Assembly (NCBI GenBank): GCA_029851415.1
Contig: CM056742.1
Span: forward strand, 82,574,748 to 82,638,747
Source: Eretmocerus hayati
Lineage: Eukaryota > Arthropoda > Insecta > Hymenoptera > Aphelinidae
Reading direction: 5' to 3'
DNA length: 64,000 nucleotides
Part shown: positions 10,640 through 21,702 of the stretch, one piece after another
Position numbering within the stretch: the stretch's first letter is position 1
How the letters are laid out: each line of letters opens with the position of its first letter
The notes under the pieces: model-generated
Database searches by the model: none
What the model saw: the letters and a program-made list of their open reading frames with translations, nothing else
Told to the model about the DNA's origin: nothing
Position numbers and translations under genes: made by a program

Positions 10640-12960
10640 TTCAGACCTCCCACACAGCATGAGAATCTTTCAGAAATCTTCTTGCAAGCTTTCAGGAAAA
10701 CCCGGGAATCTTTCAGAAAGATTTCACTGAAAGCTTCCCTCGATAAAGATATGTCCCACTTCAGACACCTTTCTGCAAGATTTCATGAAATATTGCCGGG
10801 AATATTTCGGGAAGCTTTCAGAAACATTTCATTGAAATATTTCAGTGAAATGTTCCTGCAAGATTTCATGAAATCTCCGGAAAATATATGCGTTAATGTT
10901 CTGTCTGTGGAATCCATATTTTGCTTGATAAGTTTCTTGATCATTCTAATGCATGACTTCATCATTCTTACTCGTACTTCAACACCATTGTGACGTTGAA
11001 TCCAAAGCTTCACGTTAGATTCATCCAGGTTTTATGAACTCTTCGATGTATGCGACACCTAACCGATAAGCCGTCCTCCTGTCTTATATACAATCAGCGT
11101 CTATTGTGAACGCTTGCGAGAAAGCCTTTACGCATCTTCAAATAATCTTCACGTATCATTTACAGACCCTTATGCCTAGCTGGTCCTGGGTATATTATCA
11201 CACATGACAGATCATTTGATACTACCACCAAATTTCCTGATAGATAGTTTCCCAAAAAACATATAATTCCTGAGAACGAAATTTGAGAACTAAAGTATGT
11301 TACGCGACATCTATCGGGAATAGAATCTTCCAATGAAATATTCCTACAATCTTTCACTGCAATGTTTCTGGAAGATTCCTACAATCTTTCACTGCAATGT
11401 TACTGAAAGATTCCCAGAATGTTCCACCGCAATATTTATGTGTCATATCCCACAGATTCAAGTCGTTAAGAATTACTCCTCGCAATACTTTAACAGTATA
11501 ATATGTTCTTACCTCGGTTGTAACGGTTTTCGGTATTAATATGCAGTACCCCGTCACATAGTTTTACCCTGAAAGATTTTAGGGAGCTTGCGAGAATCTA
11601 TCAACAATATCTCAGTGCAAGATTCCTGGGAGAGTACCTGTGGAATGTTCCCAAGAAATATGTACGGAATCAGTCAGAGAGCTTCCACAAACCTATTATT
11701 ATGATGGCTTTATTTATATGCGACGACTCGTGATTAGCCTAAATTCAAAAGAGATTCGAACAAGTTAGGAAATCAATGAGCCTATATCACAGCGAAGGCT
11801 TGTAAATCTTCCAGAAATATTTCAGTGAATTGTTCCAAGAAATCTTCCAGAGAGCTTTCGTGAATCTTTTAGAAAAATTTCAGTGCAAGGTTTCCGAAAG
11901 ATTGCGTGTAAGATTCTTTGAAATATTTACGGGAGCTTCCGGAAAGCTTCCTCTGAAAAAATGCCACGGAACATTTTGAAATATCACCCGCAATATTCCT
12001 GCAAGATTCCTGGGAGATTGCAAGGAAATATTTCATTGATCTCAATATCGTACAAAAATTTCGCGGAAACTCTTCCTAAGAATATTGCATTGAAATCTTC
12101 CAGAAAGCTTTCGTAAAGTTTTCAACAATATTTCAGTGCAACGTTTCTGAAAGATTACTGGTGAAATAATTGCTAGAAATATTTTCGGAACCTTTTAGAA
12201 GGTATTCAGAAATTTTTCAATTTCATTAGGTGCAATTGAGTGGCAGAGAGGTTACTTATAGAGGAATTCCTTGAAATGTTCCCGAAATCTATTGATTTAA
12301 TGAAAACCAGAATCAAATTGATTTTCCCAGCTCAATCCAAAGTGGTACGTTGCATATCGTGAGTTAGAAGGATAACTCACAGCCACAATGTGCTCCATCT
12401 AGAGTATCAGAACGCGGTGAGTTTTGAAAATCCATCATAGAATTTTTGAAGATTTCCCAGCCTAAAAGAACTGCAAGCACGATGTTATTTGAAACTGGTC
12501 TGAAAATGTAGCCCTCCGTAGAAGCTAGCAAACCCTCCAGAAAATTTTGGGGCCTCGTCATGATATAATATTATACTCGATATCGGTGAAACATTTCCAG
12601 GAGATTCTCCCCATAACAGTGAAACTTCACAAGAGGCTTTCGTAACTCTTCCAAAACTTCTCCCCAAAATATTGCACTTACATCTTTCAGAAAGCTTCCG
12701 ATAATCTTTCAGAAATATTTCAGTGAATTGTTTCGAGGAATCTTTCAAAAAGCTTTCGTGAATCTTTCAGAAATATTTCAGTGCAAGGTTACTGAAAGAT
12801 TGAGTGTAAGATTCTTTGAAATATTTACGGGAGCTTCCGGGAAGCTTTCTCTGAAATATTGCCACGGAACATTTTGAAATATCTCCTGCAATATCCCCGC
12901 TAGCTTCCCGGGAGATTGCAATGGAATATTTCCCTGAATCGTTCTTTGAAATATTTCCAT
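10640..12960. repeat. Degenerate repeats of AGAAATATTTCAGTG / GAAAGCTTTC words
   Basis: Words such as GAAATATTTCAGTGAA, GAAAGATTCC and GGAAGCTTTC recur on both strands through 2.3 kb, consistent with a decayed short-period array. A longer direct duplication is clear: about 11,810-12,045 matches about 12,695-12,945 with roughly 85-90% identity. No gene is visible. Confidence 0.6.
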
Positions 12961-13624
12961 GCTGTGTGGACTGTTAGGTGAATCATTACCGACCAAAAAA
13001 ATCAGCTTTCAGGGGCTAAACAAGTTTCCCGAGCTCCTCCCTCGAATAACAACCGTTATAGCCACCTCACCTGCAGTGCATAGTAATTCATCATACGTCA
13101 AAGTATGGGCAATAGGATTTGGGAGCGACATCTGTTCATTGTTTGAGTAACAGAGATTTATGTCCTTTTTTGAAGTGATGGGCGCGACCAATTTCGCAAG
13201 TTCAACGTCACAGATCTTCGACCAGAATAATGTGTCGCTGCCAAATGACGAAGCATTTTGATCGTCTATTCTTACTCTTCAATTTCCCATCACCTGATTC
13301 ATCCTAGCTCGAATGTTATTTTTTTTGATTTACGAAACAGTGGAGGAAGTGAGTATTTTCCAAAAAGTGAGTTACACTTTTCATGGAAGCCCTGTGTTGA
13401 CCACGGACCTGAGTCGCTATTAGGACAAATGCCTTATGATTATATCAGGTTTGAAGAGTCAGCTGGAATTTTTTCAAATTTTTTGGGACAGTGTTATTCC
13501 CTCCAGAGGCCGAACAGTTCCGAAAGACGCGCCAGTTACACTGAAAAAGTACGTTTATCGACGATTCTTCAATTTATATCAAGAGCACTACGCACGTGTC
13601 ATGAAAAATCGATAGAGTACCATC
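12961..13624. other. No gene recognised
   Basis: The only sizeable frame, 13,258-13,692 (144 codons), has no recognised domain and runs into the inverted-repeat arm. Confidence 0.4.
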
Positions 13625-13866
13625 CTGCCCTGTACCACGTATCCTGTTTTGGCGCTCGGATATCCTTCTTAACATTGAAGAGCCTATGCTGAGAACTTTG
13701 CCCTCCCAACCCACTTGTCTCTGAGATCGCTGTGATTCTTCGTGGCTCCTTTCAGAGCTGAAAAATTATCATAATACATCATTTTCGCGTAAAATTCCAC
13801 GAGAAACACGATGTAACTGTCAATTTGGAGTTTCAGAGTGACCCCGGCTTGATATAAGCGGTTCTT

Positions 13867-14107
13867 AGTATTTAGTATTTAGTATTTATTTAGGAAAATT
13901 CACGGGCCTGATGGCCCAATATGAACATATACATATACAATTGAAAAGAAGAATATATATATATATATATATATAAATGACACAATAGTGAACAAGGCGA
14001 GAACGAATATAATAGAATATAAATATAAAAATTTCGGAATTGTAGAAAGGTAAGGTATCACAGTAAGAGAGCTGAGAAATATGAGTCAAATATACAACTT
14101 CCAATAT
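13867..14107 (-). mobile_element. 5'-truncated non-LTR retroelement tail with target duplication
   Basis: A 241-bp insertion is flanked by GGTTCTT at 13,860-13,866 and 14,108-14,114. The left palindrome arm carries the same site uninterrupted (about 8915-8921). Read on the minus strand it ends with a GGGCC..GGCCC hairpin followed by a short-period tail (AATACTA repeated three times), a typical non-LTR 3' end. It contains an (AT)n tract and no ORF. The clade is not determinable from this fragment. Confidence 0.8.
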
Positions 14108-14497
14108 GGTTCTTCCAAAAAATCACTGATGTCTCGCCGGGGTCACTTTGGAAGTCAAAACTGACAATTTCATCGTGTTTCTCGTGGAATTTCACGTGGA
14201 AATCATGTATTTTAATAATTTTTCGGCTTTAAAAGAAGCTATAAAAAATCACAGCGATCTCAGAGACACGAAGGGTTGGGAGGGCAAACTTCTCAGAATA
14301 GGCTTCTCAATGTTGATTGAAATAATGTTCGAGTGGCAAAACAGGATACGTCGTATACAGGGAGCGGCAAAAGTTTTTGCCTTTTTTTTATATCAAAGAT
14401 AGTAAATCCACGATGGCATCGTGGAAAATCGAGAGTTGGGATGTAACGCACACCCTACTCTTCATTATCTTTTAGGGGGGCTGTAAGTGTACCCAAC

Positions 14498-14923
14498 TTG
14501 CCCCCATATGTCGATCTCAAGATTGGGCACAATTTAACCTTAGTTCAAATTCTTTTCACATTCGTTATGTCGAAATATGACGAAATAAGTAGTCTAGATC
14601 GACCCCGAATCATTTCTGTGTTTCCCAGAAAAGTTAAAGTGATTTTTCCATTTTTCGTATTTCTAAAGGAAATTGCGTTCAGTGCCATCAGTCTCAACGT
14701 ACCTCAGCGCATTAGATTCCTCTTTCGGAAACCTTCAATAATTCTCCTCTCGAAAATGCAAAACTCGGATTTGGGGAGGATTTATGAGGAAAATACCGAA
14801 ATGATTTGTAGAACAAGAAAGCCGAAATCGGAGGTATCCAACATGCCCTCGTATGGTGATCACAAGAGGGCACGCTGTAAGACTCTTTTTATCACGCAGA
14901 ACGTATTTGTCACGTCAAAATAG
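14498..14923 (+). CDS. Hypothetical 141-codon ORF, right-arm copy
   Basis: Identical in translation to the minus-strand ORF at 8106-8531, through duplication of the arm. No recognised domain. It is listed because the frame is intact in both copies, not because coding is shown. Confidence 0.2.
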   Translation: MPPYVDLKIGHNLTLVQILFTFVMSKYDEISSLDRPRIISVFPRKVKVIFPFFVFLKEIAFSAISLNVPQRIRFLFRKPSIILLSKMQNSDLGRIYEENTEMICRTRKPKSEVSNMPSYGDHKRARCKTLFITQNVFVTSK

Positions 14924-15706
14924 GAAGAAAATATATTTTTGGTCAAGCACAAGTAAAGCCCCAAATGTAGTCGCACGCCGATGAGAACAATTTCATGCAC
15001 TTTATCGACGACTTACATCGTTTTTGGGGACAAAATTAAGACAGCTCGTCTCTAATTGATTGAAACCAGACGTACTCTAGCTCAATTTTAAGGTCTTAAA
15101 ATAAGCTTCATAATGAGCCAAAGTACATTAAAAAATGTTGAGGTAGACCAGAGCTGTTGAGGAAATTGCTAATGGGGGCACGTTGGGTACACCCTTTTGC
15201 AAACTCGCAAAAAAACATTTCTTGGCAAAATTGTGATGGCTCAGCTCGAGTTGGTCGAGATTGAACCTACCTTAGCTCGTTTTGAAGGCCTTGGAACAAG
15301 CTTCAAAGTAAGCTAAGGGACGTTGAAAAATATTCGAGTGGACAAAAACTATGGGCAAAACGGCTTAGAGGGGGGATATTAGGTACACTTACCTTATATA
15401 TACGTGGCCGTAAAAGCAACAAGAGAGAAAAGAGAAGGCTCAATCGGCCGAAAGTTGGTTTTCTCCTCCCAACAAAACAAAACCGAAAGCTATATGAATG
15501 ATTTCCCCCTTCCACCTGTTCCATTAATTTTGGAGTATTTTTTTCTCTGGATCATTCATAGAATTAAATATAAAGTACGAAAATAGCAGTACTTCAAGTC
15601 AAGCGAGTTAGCAAATATAATAACAGTTATTTTATTACACTCTGAACCTTATCCAGGACAGACCGAAATCCTGATATACCTGTTCTGTATCCCCCACTGA
15701 CACATC

Positions 15707-15784
15707 TTCGATGGCGCAGTCGGCTAAGTGTCGTGGCTAGTGAGTTGCTGTAAGGTGAAGGGCCCAGGTTCAAATCCCCGTAAG
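15707..15784 (+). ncRNA. tRNA-like sequence (degenerate tRNA or SINE head), right arm
   Basis: Box A match TGGCGCAGTCGG at 15,712-15,723 and box B match GGTTCAAATCC at 15,767-15,777, followed by TTTTT just downstream. It is the inverted copy of 7245-7322. The cloverleaf ends do not pair well, so a functional tRNA is unlikely. Confidence 0.5.
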
Positions 15785-15912
15785 TGCAAATTTTTAATGA
15801 TTTAATTACGTTTTTTCTTAATCTAGTTGCGACACTTAACCACCTAGAACATGAAAAATTAGCCTAGAAAGCTTGGAGAGGAATTTATTTTTGATAAATA
15901 AATTTTAAAATA

Positions 15913-16042
15913 TCAGCTGAGATCACAGCTGAGAATTCAGCTGTGAATTTGGCATGAGAAATCGGCTGTGATCTCAGCTGAGATCTCAGCTGTGAATTCA
16001 CCTGTGATCTCAGTTGATTTCTCAGCTGAGGAATCAGCTGCT
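15913..16042. repeat. Subterminal CAGCTG motif cluster, right arm
   Basis: The inverse of the left-arm cluster at 6990-7110, with a few substitutions. It sits 13-140 bp inside the CGGCAGGG end. Confidence 0.6.
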
Positions 16043-16142
16043 TTTTTCGGCAGGGTTAATAGCAGCAATCGTGTTTCATGATTTAAAACCTCTACTAGGC
16101 CTGAAATATATAATCTGAGGTATCCGAGCATCAGATTTGAGT

Positions 16143-16212
16143 CATGACTCTGAAGTTGAGCCAATCGATTATCTTAATCGAAAGTCGAAAAAATTTTTTT
16201 CTTGAATTCGAA
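16143..16212 (-). repeat. Flank shared, inverted, with the edge of the large satellite array
   Basis: About 70 bp (ATCGATTATCTTAATCGAAA.. through AATTCGAACCTCTG) reappear inverted at 53,640-53,716, next to the other 142-bp array. Beyond CTCTGAAGTT the two sequences diverge. Both arrays thus end in the same non-repeated border. Confidence 0.75.
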
Positions 16213-17335
16213 CCTCTGTTCCAAAATTTCTCGATTGGGATCGCTTTTTTGTGACGAAAGAAGGCGCCTGAATTTTTTGCAACCCCCCCGGTGAATGCCG
16301 ACACCCCCGAATCGGGGGTTGAAATTCGGGAATTTTTTTAGAACAGGCCAGGAGGCTCTGTTCCAAAATTTCTCGATTGAGATCACTTTCTTGTGACGGA
16401 AGAAGGCGCCTGAATTTTTTGCAGCCCCCCCGGTGAATGCCGACACCCCCAAAGCGGGGGTTGAAATTCGGGAATTTTTTTAGAACAGGCCAGGAGGCTC
16501 TGTTCCAAAATTTCTCGATTGGGATCGCTTTCTTGTGACGAAAGAGAGTGCCTGGATTCTTTGCAACCCCCCCCCCCCCCCGGTGAATGCCGACACCCCC
16601 AAATCGGGGGTGAAATTCGGGAATTTTTTTAGAACAGGCCAGGAGGCTCTGTTCCAAAATTTCTCGATTGGGATCGCTTTCTTGTGACGAAAGAAGGTGC
16701 CTGAATTTTTTGCAACCCCCCCGGTGAATGCCGACACCCCCAAATCGGGGGTTGAAATTCGGGAATTTTTTTAGAACAGGCCAGGAGGCTCTGTTCCAAA
16801 ATTTCTCGATTGAGATCACTTTCTTGTGACGGAAGAAGGCGCCTGAATTTTTTGCAGCCCCCCCGGTGAATGCCGACACCCCCAAATCGGGGGTTGGAAT
16901 TCGGGAATTTTTTTAGAACAGGCCAGGAGGCTCTGTTCCAAAATTTCTCGATTGGGATCGCTTTCTTGTGACGAAAGAAGGTGCCTGAATTTTTTGCAAC
17001 CCCCCCGGTGAATGCCGACACCCCCAAATCGGGGGTTGAAATTCGGGAATTTTTTTAGAACAGGCCAGGAGGCTCTGTTCCAAATTTTCTCGATTGAGAT
17101 CACTTTCTTGTGACGGAAGAAGGCGCCTGAATTTTTTGCAGCCCCCCCGGTGAATGCCGACACCCCCAAATCGGGGGTTGGAATTCGGGAATTTTTTTAG
17201 AACAGGCTAGGAGGCTCTGTTCCAAAATTTCTCGATTGGGATCGCTTTCTTGTGACAAAAGAAGGTGCCTGAATTTTTTGCACCCCCCCCCCCCCGGTGA
17301 ATGCCGACACCCCCAAATCGGGGATTGAAATTCGA
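16212..17335 (-). repeat. 142-bp satellite (satellite A), short inverted array, about 8 copies
   Basis: Monomers of about 142 bp carry the fixed blocks CCCCCCCGGTGAATGCCGAC, CTCGATTGGGATCGCTTTCT and AGAACAGGCCAGGAGGCTC. C-run length varies from 7 to more than 14. It is the inverse orientation of the array at 43-53.6 kb. The array stops abruptly at about 17,335 against the 239-bp satellite. Because 142 is not a multiple of three and the repeat is nearly stop-free on one strand, ORFs of up to 238 codons run through it; they are artefacts of the repeat. Confidence 0.95.
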
Positions 17336-17707
17336 AGATACAGCGATCAATCGATCGATCAATCAATCAACCAATCAATCTCTCTCTTTCTCTCTCTCTT
17401 TCTTTTATGTAAGCACATATGACTTGTGTAATCGGATTTTCGTCTACGGACGAATGAAGCACATGTACCTATCTATCTATCTATCTATCTATCTCTTCCT
17501 ATATATCCTCCACTTTCTCATCTTTCATGTGATAAATCAATCCGCAAAGAACTCTTTTGTCTGCGGACAACTAAGATACAGCGATCAATCGATCGATTAA
17601 TCAATCAACCAATCAATCTCTCACTTTCTCTCTCTCTTTCTTCTATGTAAGCACATATGACATATGTAATCGGATTTTCGTCTACGGATGAATAAAGCAC
17701 ATGTACC
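17336..17707 (+). repeat. 239-bp satellite (satellite B), segment 1
   Basis: About 1.5 monomers. Monomer order: CACATGTACC, (TATC)5-8, a conserved block (TATATATCCTCCACTTTCTC..TGCGGACAACTAAGATACAGC), GATC/AATC repeats, a CT-rich tract, then TATGTAAGCACATATGAC..CGTCTACGGACGAATAAAG. Spacing of CACATGTACC is 237-241 bp. Each monomer carries its own (TATC)n, the target of the retroelement below. Confidence 0.9.
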
Positions 17708-20016
17708 TTTTTTTTTTTTTTTTTACGTGGAATATAAGGAAAAATCTGATGACAGGCTATCCCTAATGGATCTCCCACCGGCAGACCATAAGCGCTTTCA
17801 TTTTGCTCACCCGGTAAACCGGATGAGCATGAATCCAACGCCCGTGTACCCTGGGGGCGAAAACCTTCTGCTCTCAGCCCTACGATGTTGGCAAGCCATC
17901 ATTGCAGAACTGGGGGCAGCTAACCACTATCTAACCAACCCACCCCGGAACCGCGCTAGCATTACTTCAGGGTGGGAGGCGTATCGCGCGCCATGAGGCG
18001 TCCCTCTTCGGTGTGTCCGCTCTTCTGTCTTCTCTCTTCGTCGTCAATGATCACTCTTCAAGTCGTCGTTGTTCGCTATGCAGCGCCCCTTGCTTGACGC
18101 TGCAATGCCCGTTTTCGCTCTTCTTTTCGGGTGATCGCCGTCTTGATATAGGCGGCAATCTTATCTCATGTCTCTTTGTTACGGAGCATGAACGGCAATA
18201 GATTCTCAGGGGTGATCTGATTTCCAAGCCAGTTCACGAGCTCCGCTCTCTCCGTAGCTGTGTTCATGCAATGGAAGAGTGCATGCTCCGCATCGTCCCA
18301 GTCTGCCGCACACATCTGACAGACCGGGGTCTCCCTCTTCTGGAACCGCTCCAGGTACTCTCCGAAGCAGCCATGCCCACTAAAAGCTTGCGTCAGCCAG
18401 TAATCCAGCTCTCCGTGAGCTCGATCGATCCACCTGGCTATGTTGGGGATCAGCCTTCGCGTCCACTTCCCTTTCGTTGAGCTCTCCCACTCTTTTTGCC
18501 ACTCTTCAACGGTCTCCCCCCTCTCGACGTCTCGTATGAGGGCCTTGCGAGTGGGGTTGAGCACGACTCCATCGCTCTTGAGGGTTTCTTGGCGTTTCCA
18601 TACTCGCACTCTCTCGGCTACAAGCAGTCGAATGGGTGGTGTACCCGCAAGCACACAGGCTGCATGGTCAGACACCGTGCAATAAGCACTGATCGTCCGT
18701 AGCGCGAAACGCCGCTGGACTGGACCTAGCTTTGCATCGATTACGGACCCTCTAGCTACCTGCCCCCAAATTGGTGCACCGTACAGCATGATGGAATAGC
18801 TCACGGTGCTGAGTAAGGCTCTTCTGTTTGGCTTGGGGCCACCAAGGTTTGGCATGAGCCGCTGGAGGGCGCCACCGACCCTGTCTGCCTTCAGCGCTGC
18901 TTCTCTGGCTTGTGCCTTGTAGCTCCATCGGTCATCAAACCAAACCTCAAGGTACTTAAGTTCCCTCTTGAGTGGAATTTCGTACCCGTTGATGGAGAAC
19001 ACGGGAGTTTCGAAACTCCTCCTCTTGGTGACTAGCATCGCTTCGCACTTGTGCTCGGCAAGCTCCAGCCCGTTCTCAGGGAACCATTGACCAATGCGGT
19101 AGAGAGCTTCATTGGCCACGCACTCCACTTGCCACGCGGTTTCGGCGACCACGACTAATGCCGCATCGTCCGCGAAGCCAATGAGTTCTGCCCCATCTGG
19201 AAGACTCGTGTTCAGGAACTCGTCGTATTGCGTGTTCCATTCGAACGGTCCTGACACGGTTCCTTAAGCTATCCCTGCAGATAATTCCAGCTCAACCCTT
19301 CCCTCATCGGTGTCACATACGAGGACTCTGTCACGCAGTCCATCGCTGATGACTGCGAGCAGGTAAGGGGGGACTCTTCCATCTAGGGACCTATAGATCC
19401 GTTCCCAGCTTGCTGTGTTGAAGGCGTTCTTCACATCCAAGCATATTATGGCACAAAACCCTCCTCCTGGTTGGGGAGCCATTGTATGCGCTCTGTGAAC
19501 TCTGTCTTGTACGCTTTCTATTGCGTGCATTGTACTGCGCCCCTTGCGGAAGCCAAACTGCATCGGGGACATCCCTCCGCTACGCTCATACTCTTCCTCC
19601 GCCCGGTTTAGGATCATGCGGTCATACATCTTCCCGATGTTGTCCAGCATATTAAGTGGCCGATTCGATGATGGCTCCGCTGGTTCTCCACCCTTCCCCT
19701 TGGGGATGAGGACTAGCTTCTGCCGTTTCCACACTTTCGGGAACACTCCCGCAAGGAGACACTTATTGAACAGCTCCAATAGTAGGGTAGGCTGCTCTCG
19801 AGCCACTATTTTCAGGGCTTCATTAGGGATACCATCCAACCCCGGGGCCTTACCATTCGCCAGTCTTGTAGCGGCTCGTCTTAGCTCTTCTTCGGTGAAG
19901 AGGGGGATTGGGTCGTAGATGAACCTAGGGAATGTGAGTCTGGGCTCCCCTCTCGGGTAGAGTGCCCTGGCAATCCGTAGAACTGACTCTTTGTCAGTTG
20001 GCGCTGTTGGTCCGTC
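17708..20016 (-). mobile_element. R1-clade retrotransposon copy 1, 5'-truncated
   Basis: Poly(A) end at 17,708-17,724 (T run on plus), then the 3' UTR and ORF2 from about residue 363 onward; truncated at 20,016. The target duplication AGCACATGTACC is at 17,696-17,707 and 20,017-20,028. It lies at the satellite B junction just before (TATC)n. Confidence 0.9.
18166..20016 (-). pseudogene. R1-clade ORF2 fragment with nonsense codons
   Basis: Encodes the reverse transcriptase and C-terminal part of ORF2, collinear with 24,098-27,121. A TAA at about 19,264 replaces the Gln of the AGIAQGS segment in the RT domain, splitting the frame. A second stop (TGA for Trp in KETW) cuts the C-terminus at 18,166. 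The FADD catalytic box is intact and the CCHC motif CQMCAADWDDAEHALFHC is retained. The endonuclease domain is lost to 5' truncation. Confidence 0.9.
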
Positions 20017-20983
20017 AGCACATGTACCTATCTATCTATCTATCTATCTATCTCTTTTATATATCCTCCACTCTCTCATATTTTATGTGATGAATGTATC
20101 CGTAAAGAACTCTTTTGTCTGCGGACAACTAAGATACAGCGATCAATCGATCGATCAATCAATCAACCAATCAATCTCTCTCTTTCTCTCTCTTTTTCTT
20201 TTATGTAAGCACATATGACTTGTGTAATCGGATTTTCGTCTACGGACGAATAAAGCACATGTACCTATCTATCTATCTATCTATCTATCTATCTCTTTCT
20301 ATATATCCTCCACTTTCTCATATTTTATGTGATAAATGTATCCGTAAAGAACTCTCTTGTCTGCGGACAACTAAGATACAGCGATCAATCGATCGATCGA
20401 TCAATCAACCAATCAATCTCTCTCTTTCTCTCTCTCTTTCTTTTATGTAAGCACATATGACTTGTGTAATCGGATTTTCGTCTACGGACGAATAAAGCAC
20501 ATGTACCTATCTATCTGTCTATCTATCTATCTCTTCCTATATATCCTCCACTTTCTCATCTTTCATGTGATAAATCTATCCGCAAAGAACTCTTTTGTCT
20601 GCGGACAACTAAGATACAGCGATCAATCGATCGATTAATCAATCAACCAATCAATCTCTCTCTTTCTCTCTCTATTTCTTTTATGTAAGCACATATGACA
20701 TATGTCATCGGATTTTCGTCTACGGACGAATAAAGCACATGTACCTATCCATCTATCTATCTATCTATCTCTCTCTATATATCCTCCACTTTCTCATATT
20801 TTATGTGATAAATGTATCCGTAAAGAACTCTCTTGTCTGCGGACAACTAAGATACAGCGATCAATCGATCGATCAATCAATCAACCAATCAATCTCTCTC
20901 TTTCTTCCTCTCTTTCTTTTATGTAAGCACATATGACTTGTGTAATCGGATTTTCGTCTACGGACGAATAAAGCACATGTATC
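20017..20983 (+). repeat. 239-bp satellite B, segment 2 (about 4 monomers)
   Basis: CACATGTACC or CACATGTATC starts at 20,019, 20,257, 20,498, 20,737 and 20,974, giving periods of 237-241 bp. (TATC)n length and the GATC/AATC tract vary between monomers. Confidence 0.92.
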
Positions 20984-21661
20984 TTTTTTTTTTTTCTATT
21001 TTTAAGTGGAATATAAGGAAAAATCTGATGACAGGCTATCCCTAATGGATCTCCCACCGGCAGACCATAAGCGCTTTCATTTTGCTCACCCGGTGAACCG
21101 GATGAGCATGAATCCAACGCCCGTGTGCCCTGGGGGCTAAAACCTTCTGCTCTCAGCCCTACGATGTTGGCAAGCCATCATTGCAGAACTGGGGGCAGCT
21201 AACCACTATCTAACCAACCCACCCCGGAACCGCGTTAGCATTACTTCAGGGTGGGAGGCGTATCGCGCGCCATGAGGCGTCCCTCTTCGGTGTGTCCGCT
21301 CTTCTGTCTTCTCTCTCCGTCGTCGATGATCACTCTTCAAGTCGTCGTTGTTCGCTATGCAGCGCCCCTTGCTTGACGCTGCAATGCCCGTTCTCGCTCT
21401 TCTTTTCGGGTGATCGCCGTTTTGATATAGGCGGCAATCTTATCCCATGTCTCTTTGTTACGGAGCATGAACGGCAATAGATTCTCAGGGGTGATCTGAT
21501 TTCCAAGCCAGTTCACGAGCTCCGCTCTCTCCGTAGCTGTGTTCATGCAATGGAAGAGTGCATGCTCCGCATCGTCCCAGTCTGCCGCACACATCTGACA
21601 GACCGGGGTCTCCCTCTTCTGGAACCGCTCCAGGTACTCTCCGAAGCAGCCATGCCCACTG
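20984..21661 (-). mobile_element. R1-clade copy 2, strongly 5'-truncated
   Basis: T-run end at 20,984, 3' UTR, and the last roughly 100 ORF2 codons (21,355 to the 5' end), including the CCHC motif. The target duplication AAAGCACATGTATC is at 20,970-20,983 and 21,662-21,675. The intact element reads ..CACTAAAAGCTTGCG here, so AAAGC is shared between element and target: microhomology at the truncation joint. Confidence 0.9.
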
Positions 21662-21671
21662 AAAGCACATG

Positions 21672-21699
<28 letters not shown>
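21662..21699 (+). repeat. Satellite B remnant: target duplication plus (TATC)n
   Basis: AAAGCACATGTATC followed by about six ATCT units, lying between copies 2 and 3. Confidence 0.85.

Positions 21700-21702
<3 letters not shown>

Larger units (their letters stand above)
6973..16055. mobile_element. 9-kb palindromic composite, candidate giant foldback element
   Basis: 6973 to about 9155 is the inverse of about 13,625-16,055. The arms are near-identical: a 141-codon ORF is unchanged and a 73-codon ORF differs at one residue. After removing a 248-bp insertion plus target duplication from the right arm, both arms are about 2,183 bp. The ends are CCCTGCCG (left) and CGGCAGGG (right). The right end is followed by TTAA, but the left end is preceded by GCTT, so no target duplication is proven. 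The 4.5-kb centre has no transposase, only another inverted repeat and degenerate repeats. Element identity is an inference; a genomic palindrome or assembly foldback remains possible. Confidence 0.6.
13625..16055 (-). repeat. Right arm of the 9-kb palindrome
   Basis: The inverse of 6973-9155, near-identical, with one 241-bp retroelement insertion plus a 7-bp duplication. It ends CGGCAGGG, followed by TTAA. Confidence 0.85.

Noticed and set aside
13258..13692. 144-codon plus-strand ORF
   Set aside because: No recognised family, and its 3' end runs into the inverted-repeat arm; likely chance.
16169..17366. Minus-strand ORFs up to 238 codons with the same peptide repeats
   Set aside because: Same satellite in the other orientation; frame cycling of a 3n+1 repeat.
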